47,932 bases of DNA from positions 1 to 47,932 of the forward strand of contig JAFZIH010000100.1 of NCBI GenBank assembly GCA_017554455.1. Direction: 5' to 3'. Positions 41,604-47,932 of the stretch are shown piece by piece; the first letter of the stretch is position 1, and each line of letters starts with the position of its first letter. The DNA comes from Clostridia bacterium (GTDB taxonomy: Bacteria > Bacillota > Clostridia > Christensenellales > CAG-138). Under the pieces are notes generated by a model. That model saw only the letters and a program-made list of their open reading frames with translations. It was not told the origin of the DNA and did no database searches. Made by a program: the position numbers and the translations under genes.

Positions 41604-43271
41604 ATGGATACAATTCAAGCGCACGATCCCCGCAAGCCCGTTTACAAAAAGCCATTGTCCTGGATCATTCTAGTCGTGATCCTGATCGTGATCGCCGCCG
41701 CCGTGTGCCTGCTGACGAAACCGAAATGCCGAACGACTGTGCCGGTTGCATCCTCTATCCCCGCAGGCGAGGTTATGCAATGGCTCGATTATTATAGCGA
41801 AATGCCGTGGGAGGAAACGAAAGAGATCGCGGTCGACGCGTTCCCGAATGTCACGTTCCGCTGGACATACGGAAGCGTTGAGGCAGTCGAAGACGGCGCG
41901 ACGCGCACATTATTTTCCGGCATGCCGGTCTGGAACGTCTTCTTTACGGACCTGACAGGCGACGGTAAGCCCGAGCTTTGCGCCACGGTCAGCTTCGGAT
42001 CGGGCATGATAGACGATCATATCGTCGTATATGACTACGAGAACCGGCAGAGCTATACACTTTGGGAGCGTGGAACGTTCGACTATCACCTGTACGTGAA
42101 CAACGGCGCGCTTTACGTCGGCAAGACGCCGTATAACGGCGACAAGCAGATCGACTACGGCACGCTTACCATGCAGGACGGGCTTCTTTGCTGCCGGTGG
42201 CACAGCGACGGTTCCGTGACGCCCTTGAACCGCGAGCTGCACGAATCCGAGCTTTACGGCGAATGGATCGTCGAAGCGGAGACGGACAACGACGGCAACG
42301 TGCTCTATGCCTTCGACGTGGCATCCACATGGAAGGAATACAACTTCCGCGAGGACGGCACGGTGACCTATAACGAAACGGTTCCGATCTCCTCGGATTA
42401 TGAAAAGGCGTTCGGACATCCGGTCACCTACCCCTATGAGGTGCATAACGATTACGTCTATATCGCAGGCGACGATACCTCCGGCGCGTTCCGTTGGGGA
42501 CAGTACGACCGCGAGACGCGCACGCTGACGCTGATGTACAGCACCGACGCCGGAACCGTCTATGCAAAGCTCCGGCGCATGGGCGACGGTGCGCAGAATG
42601 AAGCCGCGCTCGACGAGGCGACGCTTTGCACGATCTGGATGCTTGCGGAAGTCGAAGCGCCGGACGGCAGCAATGGCAGCGCTTATTCTCTCGGTCTTCG
42701 GCAGTATCTGGAGTTTCGTTCCGACGGAACGGTCCGCATGGTCGATACAAATGCGTTCACGCAGCGGATCGTGCCCTATACCCTGAACGGCAATACCGTG
42801 CAGTTCGACGGCCGCATTTTGCGGTATGATTCCGAGTACAACGAACTGATCGAAATCGATCCGACCACGCAGGACGTGCTTTCCTATACGCCCGTGCCGG
42901 ATATCGACGCGCAGACGATTGAGGAAATGCTGCTCGGAATCCATACCTGCACCGGCGCAACGGCAGGCGGAAATGAGACCCCCATTCCCGCAGAATATGT
43001 CGGGATGAGGATCGATCTGAATGATTCGACCAGTCTTCCCGACGTGTCGGAAGACGAGTACTTCCATATCGCGTCTGTCACCCTCGACGGCATAGAAAGA
43101 ACCGGCTACGATTGGACGGTCGACGCAAACGACATGCTGACGGTTCGGAACGATGAAACCGGCGATTCATGGACGTTTCAATGGCTCGAAAAAGAGTATA
43201 TGCTGCTTCTGACGCTTGATCAGACGGACGCGTCCGGTAATCCGATCGTTTTGATTTTCCCGATAGATTAA
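41604..43271 (+). CDS. Membrane-anchored extracytoplasmic protein of unknown function
   Basis: 555 residues; AGGAGGCC precedes the ATG. A cytoplasmic tail of about 16 residues, one transmembrane helix (PLSWIILVVILIVIAAAVCLL), then a large outer domain rich in Tyr, Trp, Asp and Thr. An FG-GAP-like segment, FFTDLTGDGKPELCATVSFG (about residues 112-131), suggests a calcium-binding beta-propeller-like blade. Later parts repeat a pattern seen in lipocalin-like clostridial surface proteins (LYGEWIVEAETDNDG, FREDGTVTY, FRSDGTVRM, MLTVRNDETGDSWTF). No enzyme motif is recognised. It is transcribed alone from its own promoter. Confidence 0.75.
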   Translation: MDTIQAHDPRKPVYKKPLSWIILVVILIVIAAAVCLLTKPKCRTTVPVASSIPAGEVMQWLDYYSEMPWEETKEIAVDAFPNVTFRWTYGSVEAVEDGATRTLFSGMPVWNVFFTDLTGDGKPELCATVSFGSGMIDDHIVVYDYENRQSYTLWERGTFDYHLYVNNGALYVGKTPYNGDKQIDYGTLTMQDGLLCCRWHSDGSVTPLNRELHESELYGEWIVEAETDNDGNVLYAFDVASTWKEYNFREDGTVTYNETVPISSDYEKAFGHPVTYPYEVHNDYVYIAGDDTSGAFRWGQYDRETRTLTLMYSTDAGTVYAKLRRMGDGAQNEAALDEATLCTIWMLAEVEAPDGSNGSAYSLGLRQYLEFRSDGTVRMVDTNAFTQRIVPYTLNGNTVQFDGRILRYDSEYNELIEIDPTTQDVLSYTPVPDIDAQTIEEMLLGIHTCTGATAGGNETPIPAEYVGMRIDLNDSTSLPDVSEDEYFHIASVTLDGIERTGYDWTVDANDMLTVRNDETGDSWTFQWLEKEYMLLLTLDQTDASGNPIVLIFPID

Positions 43272-43290
43272 ACTCGAATCCTCACGAATC

Positions 43291-43319
43291 CCGCCGTCTG
43301 CGCATAGGCGGCGGTTTTT
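43291..43319 (+). terminator. Terminator of the membrane-anchored protein gene
   Basis: Stem CCGCCGTC/GGCGGCGG (8 bp, one T-G), 8-base loop, TTTTT, 20 bases after the stop. Confidence 0.8.
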
Positions 43320-43347
43320 CGTCCATGCTATGGGCGAGGTGATGAAA

Positions 43348-43800
43348 ATGAAACTGACGCAAAAAGAAACTACCCTTTTGAAGGACCTGAAAGGTTCGGA
43401 AGAGCTCTGCATCGAAAAATACGGAACGTATGCCGAGCGCGCCGAGGATCCCGCGCTCAGGATGTTGTTTGAAAGCATCCGTGAAGCGGAGAAAACGCAC
43501 CTAAAAACGATCGAATCGCTGATGCAGGGCACCGTCCCGATGATGGGCGGCGGCAATCAGCAGCAACAGCAGAACAGCGCGCAGCCGCGCGACAACTGCG
43601 GCCGCAAAAGCGAAAACGACGAATTCCTTGTGCGCGACGCACTGGACACGGAAAAGCACGTTTCCTCGCTGTACGATACCTGCATCTTTGAGTTCAACGA
43701 CGCCGGTGCGCGTAACGCCCTGAACCACATCCAAAAGGAAGAACAGGAGCACGGCAAGCGCCTTTACGACTACATGGCCTGCCATGGTATGACGGCGTAA
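43348..43800 (+). CDS. Spore coat-like ferritin-fold protein (CotF type)
   Basis: 150 residues from ATG 43348. The frame opens at 43330, but GAGGTGAT at 43336-43343 matches the 16S 3' end and is correctly spaced only for 43348. Two four-helix halves resemble each other: KLTQKETTLLKDLKGSEELCIEKYGTYAERA with REAEKTHLKTIESLM, and ENDEFLVRDALDTEKHVSSLYD with IQKEEQEHGKRLYDYM. They are joined by a Gln-rich linker (GGGNQQQQQNSAQ). This is the architecture of clostridial proteins annotated as spore coat protein CotF. Coat localisation is inferred from family only. Confidence 0.8.
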   Translation: MKLTQKETTLLKDLKGSEELCIEKYGTYAERAEDPALRMLFESIREAEKTHLKTIESLMQGTVPMMGGGNQQQQQNSAQPRDNCGRKSENDEFLVRDALDTEKHVSSLYDTCIFEFNDAGARNALNHIQKEEQEHGKRLYDYMACHGMTA

Positions 43801-43806
43801 CAAATG

Positions 43807-43849
43807 CAGTCTGTCGAAACACTTCGTGTGTTCGACAGACTGGTTTTTT
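43807..43849 (+). terminator. Strong terminator of the coat-like gene
   Basis: Sixteen-base-pair stem beginning CAGTCTGTCGAA and ending TTCGACAGACTG with one bulged base and a 3-base loop, followed by TTTTTT at 43844-43849. Confidence 0.92.
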
Positions 43850-43861
43850 CAGTATCGCTTA

Positions 43862-44071
43862 AAAGGCTTCGCCTTTCCGGGCAGCGATCCTGCAAGGTGT
43901 CAAATCCGCCGCACATGTCGCCGGATTTGACGGATCTTTTCCATTTCGCGAATACGCTTGCCGCTGAGAACACACGGGTTGCTCCTTTTCAGCGGATCGT
44001 AGGGGACGTCGACCCCGACGTCCCGTTGAGAATCACGTCAGCGGAACGGGAGGATGCTATCCTCCCCTACG
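43862..44071. repeat. Hairpin-rich non-coding block including a composite palindromic element
   Basis: No gene is seen. Hairpins are AAAGGC-TTC-GCCTTT (43862-43876), GTCAAATCCG/CGGATTTGAC (43899-43908, 43922-43931), then an element at 43998-44071 bounded by CGTAGGGGA and TCCCCTACG. That element contains two perfect hairpins, GGGACGTCG/CGACGTCCC (44003-44024) and GGGAGGAT/ATCCTCCC (44048-44066). A relative of its left part lies at 40876-40900. It resembles a dispersed MITE-like or REP-like element. Confidence 0.65.
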
Positions 44072-44120
44072 ACCGTTTTATCTGCAGGAGCACATTGCAC
44101 GTCCGCCGTGTGAAAGAATC

Positions 44121-44145
44121 GAGCCGCATTTTGCGGCTCTTTCTT
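44121..44145. terminator. Terminator after the MerR gene
   Basis: Perfect 8-bp stem GAGCCGCA/TGCGGCTC with TTT loop at 44121-44139, flanked by T-rich sequence on the plus side (TTTCTTT) and GATTCTTTC on the minus side. It adjoins the MerR stop and is probably bidirectional. Confidence 0.75.
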
Positions 44146-44873
44146 TATCCTTTCTTGCAATGAGCTGCGATCGTCTGCTGCACAAACGCCGCGGTTCCTT
44201 CCCCGCCCGCCGCGTCGATGTTCGCACGGAATCGCTCGTCCGCTACGTACATCTGCGCGAGTCCCCTGAGGATCTCATCGGTGCAGGGATAGTAATGCGT
44301 ACTGATAAAGTCCTGCAGTTCTCTGACCTTTGCCTGCGCCGCGTCCGATGCCGGATCGCCGTCCCTCAGCGCACCGAAGTCCGCGAAGATCCCCATCATG
44401 CGTCCTAAAAGCAGCGAACCCTCCGCCTCCGTGCGGGACGTCGCCTTTTTCTCGTATGCGTGATACTCTTCGGTCTCGCCCCACCGCGCCCTGGCTTCGG
44501 CAGCATACGCCTCCTCTTTGCTTCTGTCGAATGCCGAAAAATCCATCGTTTCCTCTCCTTTCGAAAGCCGCCGTGCAAGCGCGATCAGCTTTTCCGTCCG
44601 TTCCTTTTTCAGTTCCAGCAGCGTGATCTGCCGCCCGATCGCCTCACGCTGCCCCGTCTCCGAAAGCTTCAAAAGCCGCGAAACGTCCCGAAGCGGGATC
44701 TCCAGTTCCCGCAGAAGCAGGATACGCTGCAATCGCATTAAGTCCGCGTCATCATACAGCCGATAGCCCGCCTCCGTTCGCGCTGCCGGTTTCAGCAGAC
44801 CGATCCGGTCGTAATAGCGCAGCGTGCGGATCGTGACGCCGGAAAGCGCGCTGACTTCGTGCACCGTTATCAT
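44145..44873 (-). CDS. MerR-family regulator with TipAS-type ligand domain
   Basis: 242 residues from ATG 44871-44873 (GGGAGGCGGG in front). The N-terminal winged-helix domain is classical MerR: ITVHEVSALSGVTIRTLRYYDRIGLLKPA and GYRLYDDADLMRLQRILLLRELEIPL, then a dimerisation helix (REAIGRQITLLELKKERTEKLIALARRL). The C-terminal part (from about residue 120, RWGETEEYHAYEKK ... DFISTHYYPCTDEILRGLAQMYVADERF) matches the TipAS antibiotic-binding domain, which senses thiopeptide-like or other drugs. Its own promoter has the 19-base spacer characteristic of MerR-controlled promoters, so it probably regulates itself. No efflux gene lies next to it in the window. Confidence 0.92.
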   Translation of the reverse strand: MITVHEVSALSGVTIRTLRYYDRIGLLKPAARTEAGYRLYDDADLMRLQRILLLRELEIPLRDVSRLLKLSETGQREAIGRQITLLELKKERTEKLIALARRLSKGEETMDFSAFDRSKEEAYAAEARARWGETEEYHAYEKKATSRTEAEGSLLLGRMMGIFADFGALRDGDPASDAAQAKVRELQDFISTHYYPCTDEILRGLAQMYVADERFRANIDAAGGEGTAAFVQQTIAAHCKKG

Positions 44874-44895
44874 CTTCCCGCCTCCCTTCGTATCC

Positions 44896-44926
44896 ATTGT
44901 AAACCATGACGTAAGGAGAGTGTCAA
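44896..44926 (-). promoter_or_regulatory. MerR-type promoter with 19-bp spacer
   Basis: Minus strand: -35 TTGACA (44921-44926), 19-base spacer, -10 TACAAT (44896-44901). The overlong spacer is typical of promoters activated by MerR proteins that untwist the DNA. Confidence 0.82.
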
Positions 44927-44961
44927 GACTTTTTTACAGCAAAAAAATCTCCGATCGGGGC

Positions 44962-44990
44962 TTGACATTTGCTTTACACCTTGCTATAAT
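44962..44990 (+). promoter_or_regulatory. Consensus promoter of the initiator tRNA gene
   Basis: Perfect -35 TTGACA (44962-44967), 17-base spacer, perfect and extended -10 TGCTATAAT (hexamer 44985-44990). Predicted start near 44997. Confidence 0.95.
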
Positions 44991-45002
44991 GTAGTTCCAC
45001 AT

Positions 45003-45078
45003 CGCGGGGTGGAGCAGTCGGTAGCTCGTCGGGCTCATAACCCGGAGGCCGTAGGTTCAAGTCCTACCCCCGCAACCA
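45003..45078 (+). tRNA. Initiator tRNA-fMet (CAT anticodon), CCA encoded
   Basis: 76 bases. Anticodon loop CTCATAA flanked by three G-C pairs (GGG/CCC) in the anticodon stem, and a mismatched first position (C1 opposite A72), both identity marks of bacterial initiator tRNA. T-arm GTAGG-TTCAAGT-CCTAC, D-arm GAGC...GCTC, 3' end ACCA encoded. Confidence 0.96.
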
Positions 45079-45080
45079 TC

Positions 45081-45109
45081 GAAAAAGTCCCTAAATCAGG
45101 GACTTTTTC
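45081..45109 (+). terminator. Terminator of the tRNA gene
   Basis: Perfect 12-bp stem GAAAAAGTCCCT/AGGGACTTTTTC with 5-base loop, three bases after the tRNA, followed by more T. Confidence 0.95.
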
Positions 45110-45346
45110 CTTTTCTGTTTTGTGCTCATTTCGGTCAATTTCGCGGTTTTACGACAAATCTACGACACTTTGAAATCACGGTTTCAGGTCAAAATGAATC
45201 TCCTGTCCACTTTTCAGATGAATATTCATCCTTACATGGCATCCTTAGCCAACAATTCTTTCGTTTTTCCACACTTTTCAATATAAAAACAGTTCCAAAA
45301 AATACACTTTTCAATCTGCTTTGCAATATAAGAAAACTTATGTGAA
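45110..45346. other. Non-coding AT-rich stretch after the tRNA; possible integration-site remnant
   Basis: Base composition changes here compared with the GC-rich left side. Two close direct copies of TACGACA (around 45150-45170) resemble arm-type repeats seen near integrase attachment sites at tRNA 3' ends. No integrase gene is visible. A 95-residue frame overlapping the next gene is not convincing. Confidence 0.3.
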
Positions 45347-45562
45347 TCATTCTGAACTGTTCTCAGACGGATCATCATCTGCTGCCACAGATAACTCGGT
45401 GAAATCCTCCGGAGAAACAGCATATCCCCTGCGAAGATAGTCATGACCGCCATCGACAAACACGCGCCCGCATTTGCAGTATTTGAAATCGTGGCGGGAT
45501 GTACTTTCAATAGTGTCACCGCAGGTATTGCACCGTATCATGTTCCTAATGATTTTGCTCAT
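45347..45562 (-). CDS. Small zinc-ribbon-like protein (DUF7695 type)
   Basis: 71 residues; AAGGAGAAG precedes ATG 45560-45562. The sequence MSKIIRNMIRCNTCGDTIES, then HDFKYCKCGRVFVDGGHDYLRR, has a C-x2-C and C-x-C arrangement suggesting a zinc site. This short family is common in prophages and integrative elements of gut Clostridia and usually stands alone; function unknown. The C-terminus is acidic. Its presence next to a tRNA supports a mobile-element origin of the segment. Confidence 0.8.
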   Translation of the reverse strand: MSKIIRNMIRCNTCGDTIESTSRHDFKYCKCGRVFVDGGHDYLRRGYAVSPEDFTELSVAADDDPSENSSE

Positions 45563-45714
45563 ATAATCTTCTCCTTTCTGTTTGGAAAAAGAATATCACC
45601 GTGATTTGTAACATACAAATGTGCGAATGTTTGTTTGCAGAAAAAAAGACACTGCTCACATATTATCGATTTTTACCGTTTTTTCTATATTTTTTATCAT
45701 ATATGAGCAATATA

Positions 45715-45740
45715 AAAGCACGATGCTGTCATCGTGCTTT
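45715..45740 (-). terminator. Terminator of the hipBA-DUF5714 operon
   Basis: Perfect 11-bp stem AAAGCACGATG/CATCGTGCTTT with 4-base loop and TTTTATATT on the minus strand, about 68 bases after the DUF5714 stop. The rest of 45563-45807 is AT-rich and shows no gene; a weak promoter for the 71-residue gene may lie in 45580-45620. Confidence 0.88.
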
Positions 45741-45807
45741 GTTAAAAAAGCTGGCATACTGATCTTCTTTTGACAGTTCTTAACACATTTCGGGCAAGTT
45801 CACTTCG

Positions 45808-46506
45808 TTACGCTCCTTTCCCTGCTTTTGAAAACGGGCAGCGGCTTCCGATGCATTGATTGTTATGCGCCGAATGAGTACAAACAATCGTTTGCTTTTC
45901 CATTTCGACGCTGAAATGCTCTTTCGCAAAATCGATCGCGGCAAGGGTCGCCAGATACGAATCCCGTTTGCAGCAGCGCGGCCCGCCGATTTTGCCGATT
46001 GCGTTAAGTGCCTTTGCCGTCATTTGGTTAGAAAGTCCCCACGAATCCGTCGTGAGCGGCGTCGCATGCGTGACGATCGAAACGAACATACCGGCGCTGA
46101 TCCCCGCACCGCACGCGCCCCAGAAGCCGCACGCGCCGCCGGGCACCGACTTCCCGCGGCTCATCATCTCATAAAGTGCAGTGTCAAGATCGATCTTTCC
46201 TCCCGCGTTTCTGTACGCGGTTAACAGCGCGCATCCCACCATAACGTGATGCTCCGGTCCGTGCATATGGCAGAACGGCATTGCCATCATCTTTTCGAGG
46301 ATGGTAATCGGATCTCTGGAGGTTTCTTTCAGGCAAAGCCCGACGATCGCATCCATGCCCCTCGTGTGACACGCATTGCAGACGTAATGCCCGTTTTGAC
46401 AACGCGTCTTACTGAGCTCCCGTTTATGGCAAATCTCGCACTCCATCATTGTATCCGTTTCCAGATATTCGAGCGGCGCTTTGCAAATCAGACATTCTTC
46501 CCTCAT
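45808..46506 (-). CDS. DUF5714 domain protein with N-terminal zinc-finger cysteines
   Basis: 232 residues. Begins MREECLICKAPLEYLE, then MECEICHKRELSKTRCQNGHYVCNACH: at least three Cys-x2-Cys/His pairs for one or two zinc sites. The body has a Cys/Gly-rich segment GGACGFWGACGAGISAGMFVSI and GGPRCCKRDSYLATLAAIDFA, and the tail has IGSRCPFSK. This pattern is that of DUF5714 proteins, found in anaerobes and methanogens, often near radical-SAM or methyltransferase genes; biochemical role unknown. Here its ATG overlaps the hipA stop (ATGA), so it is translationally coupled to the toxin, an unusual partner. Confidence 0.82.
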   Translation of the reverse strand: MREECLICKAPLEYLETDTMMECEICHKRELSKTRCQNGHYVCNACHTRGMDAIVGLCLKETSRDPITILEKMMAMPFCHMHGPEHHVMVGCALLTAYRNAGGKIDLDTALYEMMSRGKSVPGGACGFWGACGAGISAGMFVSIVTHATPLTTDSWGLSNQMTAKALNAIGKIGGPRCCKRDSYLATLAAIDFAKEHFSVEMEKQTIVCTHSAHNNQCIGSRCPFSKAGKGA

Positions 46507-47774
46507 AAGTTGCCCTCACTTCCGGCATCCAATATGGTTGCTCTCAGCTCTTCTACTCCTTTTACGCCTTGATGTATCAACGCCTCCGCCGCAGATTCCA
46601 ACGCCGGGCGGAAGCGTTTGGTCATCTCGTCCAGGCGGTTCAGCGCCATTCGTTCGCCGAGTCCGGCTTCCCTCGCTGCCATGCGGAAGGAATCGCGCGT
46701 CACGTCTTCGATCCGTTTTGCATTGCCGATCATAAATGACATCTCATGCGTCATGCCTTTGTATCCGATCGTGTTGATCATGTCATATGCCGGAGCAAGT
46801 CGGACCGTCTTCAGATCCTCGCCGTACAGCAGGGAGTAATTCTTGAGATGGCCGTCGGTATTTCCGATCAGACAATTAAATACGATCCTGTCCCATAGCT
46901 TCAGCTGGTCTTCGATCGGCTGCGAGGAATGCGTGCGGAGCAGCGCGAACATCTTTGCAAGATGCCGATCCCCGTTTTCATATTTCCGTGACGCCGGAAT
47001 GCCCAACGCCTGTGCGAAGTCCTCCTGATGCAGACGCAGCGGCATCGGCAGTTCATTTACAAATACCGGTTGCTCCGAAAAGCGGCGATCGAACCGTTCG
47101 GACGCAAGCAGGATGTCCTCATCTTTTCCGGAGCCGAGATCGATGATCGTCGTTTCCGGTACGTCGATCCCGCATTGCCTTGCCGTCAACAGACATAAGA
47201 GTTCATTCGGAACGATCCGTTCCAGCCGGACATGGCTTTGCTTCACGATATGGGTGCTCGGCGCCGTTCCGCGGGGCAGGCACCACTCCCCCGTCTTCGG
47301 ATCCCGGTATAGACCGACTTTTCCGGTCGCACCGGCAAGCGACAGCCTGGATTCGATCACGACCGCTGCGGATTCGGTCGCTCCTTCACGCGCCAATTCA
47401 CGGACCTGATCGTGCGTAAGCTTATCATAAGATGCCTGCGGCTTTTCTCCCTTTTGATACACACGCAGCGCACCGATGCATTCGCGGCCAAGTTGGTACA
47501 GGATCTGTACATAGTCGTTTTCATCGAGGTGCAGATTCGATGCGACCGCGCGACGCGTAAAACCTTCCGGCAATAATCCGTCAAAAAAGCATTTGGTTTG
47601 TTCTGCGGAGAACGGCTCCGATCGAAGCGGCAGACTGAAGGAGATCGGAACCGCTTCGGGCGCATTCAGATAATCGGCTGTGTATGCGAACCGCGCGTCC
47701 GCACTGCTCTCTCCCGAAATCGATCCGACAGCGACCGGTTTCCCTTTGATATCGATACTGACAATAAACTCCAT
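46503..47774 (-). CDS. hipA: HipA-family serine/threonine kinase toxin
   Basis: 423 residues. HipA proteins inactivate targets such as glutamyl-tRNA synthetase by phosphorylation. The N-terminal HipA_N domain (about 1-100) includes SFSLPLRSEPFSAEQTKCFFDGLLPEG. The kinase domain has SLAGATGKVGLY (ATP loop), STHIVKQS (Lys), the catalytic loop GNTDGHLKNYSLLY (Asp and Asn) and APAYDMINT (metal Asp). All core residues appear intact, so the protein is probably active. It begins 4 bases after the antitoxin gene and overlaps the DUF5714 gene at its end. Confidence 0.94.
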   Translation of the reverse strand: MEFIVSIDIKGKPVAVGSISGESSADARFAYTADYLNAPEAVPISFSLPLRSEPFSAEQTKCFFDGLLPEGFTRRAVASNLHLDENDYVQILYQLGRECIGALRVYQKGEKPQASYDKLTHDQVRELAREGATESAAVVIESRLSLAGATGKVGLYRDPKTGEWCLPRGTAPSTHIVKQSHVRLERIVPNELLCLLTARQCGIDVPETTIIDLGSGKDEDILLASERFDRRFSEQPVFVNELPMPLRLHQEDFAQALGIPASRKYENGDRHLAKMFALLRTHSSQPIEDQLKLWDRIVFNCLIGNTDGHLKNYSLLYGEDLKTVRLAPAYDMINTIGYKGMTHEMSFMIGNAKRIEDVTRDSFRMAAREAGLGERMALNRLDEMTKRFRPALESAAEALIHQGVKGVEELRATILDAGSEGNL

Positions 47775-47778
47775 ATTA

Positions 47779-47932
47779 TTATCTCTCCGTCACAGAGCAA
47801 TCCAGGCCCAACTGGTTTGCGATGCGGATCGCTTTCTCCAGCTCTATCGTCGGCTTTCCGTTTTCCAGATCGGACAGAAAACTGACGCTCATTCCGGTAA
47901 ACTCGGAAAGGTATGCCTGCGTATAGCCCAGC
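47779..47932 (-). CDS. hipB: HipB-like XRE-family antitoxin/repressor (5' end outside the window)
   Basis: About 51 residues of the C-terminal part are visible, containing the helix-turn-helix GYTQAYLSEFTGMSVSFLSD followed by LENGKPTIELEKAIRIANQLGLD, then two consecutive TAA stops. XRE-type antitoxin that binds and neutralises HipA and represses the operon. The start lies beyond the right edge of the window. Confidence 0.9.
   Translation of the reverse strand, partial: LGYTQAYLSEFTGMSVSFLSDLENGKPTIELEKAIRIANQLGLDCSVTER

Noticed and set aside
43960..43995. CTGAGA motif suggesting a TPP riboswitch
   Set aside because: The other conserved TPP segments are missing and no thiamine gene follows; the region is a hairpin-rich repeat block.
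45232..45519. 95-residue frame on the minus strand
   Set aside because: Overlaps the well-supported 71-residue gene in another frame, lacks a ribosome-binding site, and shows no recognisable domain.

Overview
The window looks like the chromosome of a GC-rich, spore-forming Firmicute, most likely an uncultured gut-type member of the Clostridia. This is inferred from several features: a GerW/YtfJ-like gene, a DacF-type carboxypeptidase and a coat-like protein; an IspH-S1 fusion; a sodium-pumping biotin decarboxylase; strong GGAGG ribosome-binding sites; and sigma-A promoters, often with an extended TGn -10. Because of the high GC content nearly every gene has long antisense shadow frames, which I left out. 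Most genes lie on the minus strand.

Layout. 1-5256 (minus): oadG-like, biotin carrier, oadB, oadA (membrane decarboxylase), then pgsA, rimP and the start of nusA, which runs off the left edge. 5432-8910 (plus): DUF421 and DUF4363 membrane proteins, adenine deaminase and an unknown gene. 9170-22464 (minus): two complete BMP-type nucleoside ABC transporters (lipoprotein, ATPase, two permeases) flanking the block DUF2953-gerW-dacF-rluB. 22681-28353 (minus): surE, a flavoprotein, cmk, plsC and an ispH-rpsA fusion behind one promoter. 28463-32463 (minus): two membrane-anchored PQQ-type beta-propeller paralogues. 32940-35741 (minus): nagB, a GlmU-like left-handed beta-helix acyltransferase and glmM. 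36097-36400: two tiny overlapping genes. 36587-40784 (plus): glnS, gltX, ychF. 40964-44873: CBS protein, a membrane-anchored unknown, a coat-like protein and a MerR/TipAS regulator, separated by hairpin-rich repeats. 45003-45078: initiator tRNA-Met. The rest, 45110-47932, looks like an accessory segment: a small zinc-ribbon-like protein, DUF5714, hipA and a truncated hipB.

The most interesting signal is a glmS ribozyme (about 35806-35947, minus) in the leader of nagB rather than glmS. It sits downstream of a consensus promoter and ahead of nagB, the GlmU-like acyltransferase and glmM. A glucosamine-6-phosphate-sensing ribozyme only makes sense there if NagB runs in the biosynthetic direction and replaces GlmS in making UDP-GlcNAc precursors. 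Other signals are an attenuator-like hairpin in the rimP-nusA leader, a palindrome exactly filling the spacer of the oad promoter, a possible leaderless mRNA for one propeller protein, a long structured leader for the other, an internal ribosome-binding site that could release free S1 from the IspH-S1 fusion, arrays of mini-hairpins after ychF, and a hipB-hipA-DUF5714 operon.

All calls are from reading the sequence. No database search or folding program was run.
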